A stretch of DNA of 64,000 nt from Gymnorhina tibicen (taxonomy: Eukaryota > Chordata > Aves > Passeriformes > Artamidae), in the NCBI GenBank assembly GCA_013399875.1, contig VXAZ01000446.1:1316113-1380112 (forward strand), given 5' to 3'. Made by a program: the position numbers and the translations under genes. Shown piece by piece: positions 62,801 to 64,000 of the stretch. Position 1 is the first letter of the stretch. Each line of letters starts with the position of its first letter. The notes beneath the pieces are model-generated. The model had not been told where the DNA came from and did not search any database. It saw nothing but the letters and a program-made list of their open reading frames with translations.

Positions 62801-64000
62801 TCATGATTACCTGTCAATTCCTCGTCTCCAGCTTCCGTGGCATTTATTAAACACATCAGGTAAGGGTTATAGCTGTTATTCGCTGTCACCTGCAAGACGG
62901 TGTTTTCAAATTCTAAAAACAGAAATCTGAAAAATAAGGTAGGAATTTAAATCAGCTTCTCTTTCAAAAACAAGGTGTATTAGTGAGCAACCTGTCAGCT
63001 GTGGATGCTGTTCCTTGGCAGAGTAAATAAGAATTCCAGATGAAAGCCACCTCCCAGTTTTATTCCATCAGTTCTTTTTGCTGTTATTTCCCAGAGCTGT
63101 CATTCACTCTCAAAATAAAAAAACACACTTGAAAGGTTCACATCTGTGTGATGGATGGATTATATAGATGGAAAAGGCACACCTAGGGGAGACTGAGAAT
63201 CAAAAATCAGAGTCATCCCACAAAGGAAGTGTTTCCAAAGAGCCTACCACTGGTGGTAAGACTCCTTCAGTACTCTGTTCTACTGTGAGTTGATACGTGC
63301 CAACACACAAAATTTTTTTGGAAATCTGACTTTTAGATGTATGTTCAGCTCAAGGAGAAGTTTCCTCTTCTTCAATTTAACCCACATTATACCTCATGTC
63401 TTAAATTACAGTGATTGCAGGCTTAGGTTGTTCCACTGGAAGAAAATTCCGTATTTCTCATGCTGGAATGAGAATGGTGGTCACAACCCATCCACGGAAT
63501 TACAATACCTAAAACCCAAACTCACCGTGTGATCAAGCTGGTTGGGGACAGAGTGTGGTCACTCTGAGTCCAAGGCAGGGTCTTGTTGTAAAGGGTTTCT
63601 GTCACGACAATGAAGTGATGAGCAACGATATCAATCACACTGTCAAAAGTGGTTTTGTTGGAGAGAAAAGCCGAGCTGGAACTTATATTGAATTCATTTA
63701 GCAGGCCAGAGATGTTCAGCCCCTTGAGAATGTAGAGGGTGGCTTCTGTGATTTGTAGAGCTGACAGATTGCTGGCAGAGTCACTTGCCACTGCTTCCAA
63801 CAGCCTTGCAAGGGAAGCTCCTTCGGTTGGATTCCTTTTGGTGCTGAGGAAGCTGTCAAACACATCCCAGACACCTGTGTAATAACTCCCTTTAGTGAGG
63901 TTGAAGGTGCTGTGGAGTCTCTGCAGCAGCTTGTGGAGTTCATCCTGTGCCACACTGGAGAGCATGGATGGGTTATTCCAGCCTGTTGTGCTGTCAGAGA
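14760..64000 (-). CDS. ABCA12: ABCA12, ATP-binding cassette subfamily A member 12 (45 exons in window, 5' end missing)
   Basis: This is the overall gene model. ABCA12 is a full-length ABC transporter that loads glucosylceramides into lamellar bodies of keratinocytes. The joined exons encode about 2,395 residues plus stop; the human protein has 2,595, so roughly 200 N-terminal residues lie beyond 64000. Domain order is: exocytoplasmic domain 1 (window residues 1-855), membrane domain 1 (856-1072), NBD1 (about 1125-1390), linker (to about 1500), membrane segment 7 plus exocytoplasmic domain 2 (1500-1767), membrane domain 2 (1768-2008), NBD2 (about 2020-2310), and C-terminal domain. Both NBDs have Walker A, Q-loop, Walker B and H-loop. 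All 44 internal junctions are GT-AG and keep phase, and I found no stop or frameshift. If the human 53-exon layout holds, these are exons 9-53. ABCA13 is the nearest alternative but has giant exons in its first extracellular domain, which are absent here. Confidence 0.97.
16088..16225 (-). CDS. ABCA12: ABCA12 exon w44: C-terminal regulatory segment
   Basis: 138 nt, phase 0 to 0. It encodes [37 protein letters not shown] and SVSQTTLEE, matching human [23 protein letters not shown] and [10 protein letters not shown]. Confidence 0.97.
16862..16967 (-). CDS. ABCA12: ABCA12 exon w43: NBD2 end
   Basis: 106 nt, entry phase 2, exit phase 0. It encodes [20 protein letters not shown] and [16 protein letters not shown], matching human [15 protein letters not shown] and TKFMQLHFPKTYLK. 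Confidence 0.96.
17415..17507 (-). CDS. ABCA12: ABCA12 exon w42: NBD2 C-terminal part
   Basis: 93 nt, entry phase 2, exit phase 2, donor GTCAGT. It encodes [20 protein letters not shown] and [11 protein letters not shown], near-identical to human [24 protein letters not shown]. Confidence 0.97.
17763..17866 (-). CDS. ABCA12: ABCA12 exon w41: NBD2 Walker B and H-loop
   Basis: 104 nt, entry phase 0, exit phase 2. It encodes [20 protein letters not shown] and [14 protein letters not shown]. Walker B is completed across the w40/w41 junction (SILLL plus DEP), with the D-loop GMDP and the H-loop His kept. Confidence 0.97.
18660..18794 (-). CDS. ABCA12: ABCA12 exon w40: NBD2 signature region
   Basis: 135 nt, phase 0 to 0. 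It encodes [38 protein letters not shown] and NPSILLL. The signature position reads [10 protein letters not shown] in place of LSGGx; human ABCA12 has the same kind of change (CSYGTKRKLS). Confidence 0.97.
18922..19066 (-). CDS. ABCA12: ABCA12 exon w39: NBD2 Q-loop
   Basis: 145 nt, entry phase 2, exit phase 0. It encodes [20 protein letters not shown] and [20 protein letters not shown], ending IPEGDIKG. It matches human [28 protein letters not shown]. Confidence 0.97.
19640..19749 (-). CDS. ABCA12: ABCA12 exon w38: NBD2 Walker A
   Basis: 110 nt, entry phase 0, exit phase 2. It encodes [20 protein letters not shown] and [17 protein letters not shown]. Walker A is GVNGAGKTT, identical to human. 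The donor is GTAGGG. Confidence 0.97.
21263..21473 (-). CDS. ABCA12: ABCA12 exon w37: linker and start of NBD2
   Basis: 211 nt, entry phase 2, exit phase 0. It starts [15 protein letters not shown], passes an acidic [11 protein letters not shown] stretch, and enters NBD2 with [29 protein letters not shown]. It matches human DEDEDVRAERLRVESGAAEFDLVQL. Confidence 0.96.
22076..22344 (-). CDS. ABCA12: ABCA12 exon w36: transmembrane segment 12
   Basis: 269 nt, entry phase 0, exit phase 2. It encodes [40 protein letters not shown] and [12 protein letters not shown], then the membrane segment [18 protein letters not shown]. It matches human [19 protein letters not shown]. Confidence 0.97.
23614..23773 (-). 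CDS. ABCA12: ABCA12 exon w35: transmembrane segments 10-11
   Basis: 160 nt, entry phase 2, exit phase 0. It encodes [20 protein letters not shown] and [20 protein letters not shown], ending in [17 protein letters not shown] and [18 protein letters not shown] are near-identical to mammalian ABCA12. Confidence 0.97.
23857..23993 (-). mobile_element. CR1 LINE 3' fragment
   Basis: ATGGTTTGAGTTGGAAGAGAG through GGGACACCTTCCACTAGAT and GCTCCAAGCCCTGTCCAACC to CTTTGAACACTTCCAGGTGA is the antisense of the avian CR1 3' region. It is 5'-truncated, as most CR1 copies are, and lies in the w34/w35 intron beside the LTR. Confidence 0.85.
24042..24422 (+). mobile_element. probable solo LTR of an endogenous retrovirus
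   Basis: The roughly 381-bp segment begins TGTAAC and ends ATCA (TG...CA). It has a TATAAA box at 24257-24262 and an AATAAA poly(A) signal at 24354-24359 followed by a CT-rich stretch, in the order expected of U3-R-U5. The flanking pentamers CAGTG and CAGGG agree at four of five bases and may be the target duplication. There are no internal viral genes. It is antisense to ABCA12. Boundaries are estimates. Confidence 0.6.
24973..25088 (-). CDS. ABCA12: ABCA12 exon w34: transmembrane segments 9-10
   Basis: 116 nt, entry phase 0, exit phase 2. It encodes [20 protein letters not shown] and [19 protein letters not shown], matching human LPAFYSENNLGAVSLLLLLFG. The exon lies between the minisatellite intron and the LTR intron. 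Confidence 0.96.
25720..26670. repeat. 53-bp minisatellite, 18 copies
   Basis: The head-to-tail unit begins CCTTGGGACCCCTTCCAGCC and ends CCTTGTGCTGCTG. The first three copies (from 25720, 25772, 25824) are 52 bp and the next fifteen (from 25876) are 53 bp. Copies in the middle look identical; the outer copies carry GGGCAGGGG in place of GGTCAGGGG. Each copy has a GGATCC site. The array is in the w33/w34 intron. All three plus-strand frames stay open, which creates spurious ORFs of 361-405 residues. Confidence 0.97.
27708..27885 (-). CDS. ABCA12: ABCA12 exon w33: transmembrane segment 8
   Basis: 178 nt, entry phase 2, exit phase 0. It encodes [20 protein letters not shown], then [19 protein letters not shown] and WVTNFIYDL. 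It matches human [31 protein letters not shown]. The donor is GTAAAT. Confidence 0.97.
28000..28185 (-). mobile_element. CR1 LINE 3' fragment
   Basis: AATCCTGGAATGGTTTGGGG, GGAAGGGACCTCAAAGCCCA, GGGCAGGGACACCTTCCACT and TGGCCTCACCACCCTCACAG followed by GAATTTCTTCCT are antisense CR1 landmarks. It lies in the w32/w33 intron, about 400 bp from the w32 donor. Confidence 0.9.
28289..28332. repeat. (TTR)n microsatellite
   Basis: A mixed run of ATT, GTT and TTG triplets, next to the CR1 fragment in the w32/w33 intron. Confidence 0.9.
28595..28649 (-). CDS. ABCA12: ABCA12 exon w32: 55-nt microexon
   Basis: 55 nt, entry phase 1, exit phase 2. It encodes [19 protein letters not shown], including split codons at both ends, matching human GIIMYSHPYPGVQDQEQATI. 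The acceptor is a strong pyrimidine tract ending CCCTGTAG and the donor is GTAAGA. It is required to keep frame between w31 and w33. Confidence 0.93.
32060..32165 (-). CDS. ABCA12: ABCA12 exon w31: exocytoplasmic domain 2
   Basis: 106 nt, entry phase 0, exit phase 1. It encodes [20 protein letters not shown] and [16 protein letters not shown]. This is the YHSLPAYLN block found in ABCA transporters. Its phase-1 end cannot join w33 directly and requires w32 in between. Confidence 0.96.
32626..32713 (-). CDS. ABCA12: ABCA12 exon w30: exocytoplasmic domain 2
   Basis: 88 nt, entry phase 2, exit phase 0. It encodes [19 protein letters not shown] and VPPNRTLTK, matching human [19 protein letters not shown] and VPANRTLAK. 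Confidence 0.95.
33580..33707 (-). CDS. ABCA12: ABCA12 exon w29: exocytoplasmic domain 2
   Basis: 128 nt, entry phase 0, exit phase 2. It encodes [36 protein letters not shown] and DFLQK, matching human FNYSPPHRRTYSSQVIYNLTGQ. Confidence 0.95.
35219..35312 (-). CDS. ABCA12: ABCA12 exon w28: exocytoplasmic domain 2
   Basis: 94 nt, entry phase 2, exit phase 0. It encodes [17 protein letters not shown] and [13 protein letters not shown]. The Cys pair CNC corresponds to human CSC. The first Ser codon spans the w27/w28 junction. Confidence 0.92.
36118..36204 (-). CDS. ABCA12: ABCA12 exon w27: exocytoplasmic domain 2
   Basis: 87 nt, entry phase 2, exit phase 2, acceptor TTCTTAG, donor GTAAGT. It encodes [20 protein letters not shown] and NTCMNESNS, matching human EALVSAMWDFPGIDNMCLNTS. 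There are two sequons and a conserved Cys. It is too short for ORF listings. Confidence 0.93.
37381..37633 (-). CDS. ABCA12: ABCA12 exon w26: transmembrane segment 7
   Basis: 253 nt, entry phase 1, exit phase 2. It encodes [20 protein letters not shown], the membrane segment [20 protein letters not shown], and then [20 protein letters not shown]. It matches human GLIAQVILPIVFVTTAMGLG. It is locally GC-rich compared with its neighbours. Confidence 0.97.
38966..39104 (-). CDS. ABCA12: ABCA12 exon w25: cytoplasmic linker after NBD1
   Basis: 139 nt, entry phase 0, exit phase 1. It opens with VFLNLTKE, as in human, then becomes a poorly conserved Ser/Asp/Gln-rich linker ([11 protein letters not shown]). 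It links NBD1 to membrane segment 7 and is the least conserved cytoplasmic stretch in the gene. Confidence 0.92.
39515..39533. repeat. (CCCT)n microsatellite
   Basis: Four CCCT units in the w24/w25 intron. Confidence 0.75.
39900..40124 (-). CDS. ABCA12: ABCA12 exon w24: end of NBD1
   Basis: 225 nt, phase 0 to 0. It encodes [39 protein letters not shown] and [15 protein letters not shown]. It matches human [23 protein letters not shown], the conserved regulatory extension after ABCA NBDs. Confidence 0.97.
40904..41064 (-). CDS. ABCA12: ABCA12 exon w23: NBD1 H-loop
   Basis: 161 nt, entry phase 1, exit phase 0, acceptor TTTTCTAG. It encodes [20 protein letters not shown] with the H-loop His, then [20 protein letters not shown] and [13 protein letters not shown] retroviral fragment begins about 40 bp upstream of its acceptor. 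Confidence 0.97.
41104..41260 (-). mobile_element. decayed endogenous retrovirus reverse transcriptase fragment
   Basis: The minus strand encodes a short open stretch with CHGLIQNKG, then [18 protein letters not shown] and [13 protein letters not shown]. This order (CHGLIQ, YxDD active-site box, WGxTxEE, helical KKI...LL) is that of retroviral reverse transcriptases common as endogenous copies in birds. No flanking LTR, gag or env is visible nearby, so it is a relic, in the w22/w23 intron and in the same orientation as ABCA12. Boundaries are approximate. Confidence 0.7.
41667..41863 (-). CDS. ABCA12: ABCA12 exon w22: NBD1 signature and Walker B
   Basis: 197 nt, entry phase 2, exit phase 1. 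It encodes [17 protein letters not shown], the ABC signature [10 protein letters not shown], Walker [19 protein letters not shown] and the D-loop GVDP. The catalytic Glu after Walker B is present, so NBD1 should hydrolyse ATP. Confidence 0.98.
42507..42725 (-). CDS. ABCA12: ABCA12 exon w21: NBD1 core and Q-loop
   Basis: 219 nt, entry phase 2, exit phase 2. It encodes [20 protein letters not shown] and the Q-loop segment [24 protein letters not shown] at the end joins TLKETGLY in w22. This is canonical NBD1 sequence. Confidence 0.97.
44240..44417 (-). CDS. ABCA12: ABCA12 exon w20: NBD1 start and Walker A
   Basis: 178 nt, entry phase 1, exit phase 2. It encodes [38 protein letters not shown] and the Walker A motif [10 protein letters not shown]. 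The human residue at the second motif position is Pro ([10 protein letters not shown]); His is also found in ABCA1-type NBD1. Confidence 0.97.
45156..45311 (-). CDS. ABCA12: ABCA12 exon w19: TMD1-NBD1 linker
   Basis: 156 nt with the donor ATAT|GTATGT, entry phase 1, exit phase 1. It encodes [20 protein letters not shown] and a divergent tail ([16 protein letters not shown]). The 3' end is my best choice. The frame stays open for a further ~200 nt, and a weaker phase-compatible donor (G|GTAAAC) lies about 44 nt downstream in the transcript direction. The 5' boundary is firm. Confidence 0.8.
45996..46130 (-). CDS. ABCA12: ABCA12 exon w18: transmembrane segment 6
   Basis: 135 nt, entry phase 1, exit phase 1. 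It encodes [20 protein letters not shown] and then the hydrophobic [20 protein letters not shown], ending in RNVFPG, which joins to [11 protein letters not shown] in w19. It matches human WLCCLILADSFIYFLIAWYVRNVFPG. Confidence 0.96.
46231..46300 (-). CDS. ABCA12: ABCA12 exon w17: membrane domain 1 loop
   Basis: 70 nt, entry phase 0, exit phase 1, acceptor CATTCCCCAG, donor GTGAGT. It encodes [23 protein letters not shown], matching human [23 protein letters not shown]. It is separated from w18 by only 100 bp and is too short for the usual ORF cut-off. Confidence 0.96.
47161..47490 (-). CDS. ABCA12: ABCA12 exon w16: transmembrane segments 3-5
   Basis: 330 nt, phase 0 to 0, the largest complete coding exon in the window. 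It opens with [16 protein letters not shown] and has three hydrophobic stretches (about [33 protein letters not shown], and [16 protein letters not shown]). The motif [19 protein letters not shown] is an ABCA12/ABCA1-type signature. Confidence 0.97.
48807..48921 (-). CDS. ABCA12: ABCA12 exon w15: transmembrane segment 2
   Basis: 115 nt, entry phase 2, exit phase 0. It encodes [20 protein letters not shown] and [19 protein letters not shown]. The hydrophobic run [16 protein letters not shown] is the first membrane helix after the extracellular domain. [14 protein letters not shown] is the ABCA coupling segment, split across w15 and w16. Confidence 0.96.
49833..49862. repeat. (TA)n microsatellite
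   Basis: About fourteen TA units with one G interruption, in the w14/w15 intron. Confidence 0.95.
50931..51237 (-). CDS. ABCA12: ABCA12 exon w14: end of exocytoplasmic domain 1
   Basis: 307 nt, entry phase 1, exit phase 2. It encodes [21 protein letters not shown], the [20 protein letters not shown] block and [16 protein letters not shown]. This is the membrane-proximal end of the domain, highly conserved in ABCA transporters. The phase-2 donor joins cleanly to the w15 membrane segment. Confidence 0.96.
51755..51805 (+). mobile_element. short CR1 3'-end fragment
   Basis: TTGAGGATCTTAAAGGTCTT, TTCCAACCTGAATGATTCTG and TGAT match the sense 3' end of CR1. It lies in the w13/w14 intron. Confidence 0.75.
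52137..52316 (-). CDS. ABCA12: ABCA12 exon w13: exocytoplasmic domain 1
   Basis: 180 nt, entry phase 1, exit phase 1. It encodes [35 protein letters not shown] and KNELFA, nearly identical in pattern to human LENNIDIIDQLNTLSSLTVNISSC. The Cys and the NVSS glycosylation site are kept. Confidence 0.95.
53648..53738 (-). CDS. ABCA12: ABCA12 exon w12: exocytoplasmic domain 1
   Basis: 91 nt, entry phase 0, exit phase 1, acceptor TTGATAG, donor GTAAGT. It encodes [20 protein letters not shown] and ends in SQINEL, matching human NTLRNPFVQVFVKFSVGLDA. Confidence 0.93.
54875..54994 (-). CDS. ABCA12: ABCA12 exon w11: exocytoplasmic domain 1
   Basis: 120 nt, phase 0 to 0. It encodes [20 protein letters not shown] and [20 protein letters not shown], matching human SNVTLRQLAELREKSQEWMD. 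It has two N-glycosylation sequons. Confidence 0.92.
55553..55692 (-). CDS. ABCA12: ABCA12 exon w10: exocytoplasmic domain 1
   Basis: 140 nt, entry phase 1, exit phase 0. It encodes [12 protein letters not shown], then [20 protein letters not shown] and TRAIMGK. It matches human VIWAFLKPMLLGRILYAP, a segment conserved across the long ABCA proteins. Confidence 0.95.
56277..56478 (-). CDS. ABCA12: ABCA12 exon w9: exocytoplasmic domain 1
   Basis: 202 nt, entry phase 0, exit phase 1, acceptor TTTTCTGCAG, donor GTAAGT. It encodes [30 protein letters not shown] and YGIPQDS, matching human ALCSQGITTEYL and YGIPINS. Confidence 0.93.
57290..57416 (-). mobile_element. CR1 LINE 3' fragment
   Basis: AGAATCACAGAATGGTTTGG, GTTGGAAGGGACCACAAAGC, CCACGGGCAGGGACACCTTC and CTTGAACACTTCCAGGGATA are a well preserved antisense CR1 3' end, the least decayed of the copies here. 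It lies about 145 bp from the w8 donor. Confidence 0.92.
57560..57724 (-). CDS. ABCA12: ABCA12 exon w8: exocytoplasmic domain 1
   Basis: 165 nt, phase 0 to 0. It encodes [18 protein letters not shown] (human VFFPRKDQKPVEKMMEL) and ends in SRKMPLTK (human PRSVPLTQ). The Met is internal, not a start. Confidence 0.93.
58604..58777 (-). CDS. ABCA12: ABCA12 exon w7: exocytoplasmic domain 1
   Basis: 174 nt, phase 0 to 0. The acceptor CACACCCAG is chosen over a second CAG four codons downstream because [11 protein letters not shown] aligns gap-free with human IISQVFWLHSC. It ends in [14 protein letters not shown], matching human TLLHYLNIYNFTYK. Confidence 0.92.
59582..59706 (-). CDS. ABCA12: ABCA12 exon w6: exocytoplasmic domain 1
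   Basis: 125 nt, entry phase 1, exit phase 0. It encodes [19 protein letters not shown] and [22 protein letters not shown], closely matching human EMFKNVEELKEDLRRTTGMSNRTIDKLL. This is one of the clearest ABCA12 anchors in the N-terminal half. Confidence 0.94.
60148..60260 (-). CDS. ABCA12: ABCA12 exon w5: exocytoplasmic domain 1
   Basis: 113 nt, entry phase 2, exit phase 1, acceptor CAATTCAG, donor GTACTC. It encodes [19 protein letters not shown] followed by [18 protein letters not shown], with one N-glycosylation sequon (NIT). Only a 109-bp intron separates it from w4. Confidence 0.9.
60370..60623 (-). CDS. ABCA12: ABCA12 exon w4: exocytoplasmic domain 1
   Basis: 254 nt, entry phase 0, exit phase 2. 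It encodes [19 protein letters not shown] and a cysteine-bearing segment ([16 protein letters not shown]) that matches the human LRNLTELLCESETFS...FGSLCEE region. The following [15 protein letters not shown] matches human AAELGTEIAASLLYH. Confidence 0.93.
62069..62175 (-). CDS. ABCA12: ABCA12 exon w3: exocytoplasmic domain 1
   Basis: 107 nt, entry phase 1, exit phase 0, acceptor CTGCACAG, donor GTGAGT. It encodes [17 protein letters not shown] and ends in SIPELLKLK, matching human PVPEVLKSK. It is too short and lacks a Met, so ORF listings miss it. Confidence 0.88.
62811..62926 (-). CDS. ABCA12: ABCA12 exon w2: exocytoplasmic domain 1
   Basis: 116 nt, entry phase 2, exit phase 1. The acceptor is the TTTTTCAG before 62926, not the nearer TTTTTAG, which would put a stop in frame. 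It encodes [19 protein letters not shown] and the NPYLMC segment, matching the human LLILENFEDALL...PYLAC stretch. Confidence 0.9.
63526..64000 (-). CDS. ABCA12: ABCA12 exon w1 (partial): exocytoplasmic domain 1
   Basis: The frame is open from the window edge to a GTGAGT donor next to 63526, and the exon ends in phase 2. It encodes about 158 residues of the first exocytoplasmic domain. There are several N-glycosylation sequons (LNIS, FNIS, NKTT, YNKT). The end TLSPTSLIT matches the TLSPSSLAAQ segment of mammalian ABCA12. The 5' acceptor is not certain; a possible acceptor AG lies within the last ten bases of the window. Confidence 0.85.

Larger units (their letters stand above)
14880..63525 (-). 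other. ABCA12: ABCA12 introns, remaining content
   Basis: There are 44 introns, from 100 bp (46131-46230) to about 3.4 kb (28650-32059). Apart from the repeats listed separately I recognise nothing in them: no nested gene, tRNA or clear small RNA. The longer empty ones include 60624-62068, 52317-53647, 48922-50930, 42726-44239, 37634-38965, 33708-35218, 28650-32059, 22345-23613 and 19750-21262. Confidence 0.6.

Noticed and set aside
14760..64000. ABCA13 as the identity of the gene
   Set aside because: The exons of the first extracellular domain are all small and collinear with ABCA12. ABCA13 has very large exons there and a protein about twice as long.

Overview
The window is vertebrate nuclear DNA, most likely from a bird. 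It carries CR1-type LINE remnants, spliced GT-AG genes, short introns and A/T microsatellites, and it has no bacterial features. It holds one recognisable gene: the 3' part of ABCA12, an ABC subfamily A lipid transporter, on the minus strand. The gene call rests on near collinear protein similarity, recalled from memory, to mammalian ABCA12 over about 2,395 residues. No database search was run. A songbird or other neoavian source is an inference from the CR1 style and compact introns.

Right to left (5' to 3' of the gene), 64000 to 14760 holds 45 coding exons, called w1 to w45 here. The first is cut by the window edge and about 200 N-terminal residues lie beyond it. I placed both splice sites of all internal exons by eye. 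Every junction is GT-AG and reading phase is kept across all 44 junctions, so the gene looks intact. w1-w14 encode the large exocytoplasmic domain, w15-w18 the first membrane domain, w19-w24 the first nucleotide-binding domain (NBD1), and w25 the linker. w26-w36 encode the second half (a membrane segment, an extracellular loop and a membrane domain), w37-w44 NBD2, and w45 the C-terminal tail and stop. One 55-nt exon (w32) is too short for ORF listings and was found by matching its coding sense and phase.

The introns hold most of the accessory sequence. There is an 18-copy 53-bp minisatellite (25720-26670), a probable solo retroviral LTR (24042-24422), and a decayed retroviral reverse transcriptase fragment close to the acceptor of w23. 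Several CR1 pieces and simple repeats are also present.

Left of the stop codon are the 3' UTR (candidate poly(A) signal at 13468-13473) and about 13 kb of intergenic DNA in which I see no protein gene. Its most notable element is a CpG-rich block at about 1325-1720. By mammalian synteny BARD1 would lie further in this direction, but none of its exons is visible here.

ABCA12 moves glucosylceramide-type lipids into lamellar (in birds, multigranular) bodies of the epidermis, and its loss in humans causes harlequin ichthyosis. The window shows a complete set of transporter parts for that role. NBD1 is canonical, while NBD2 has a degenerate signature loop.
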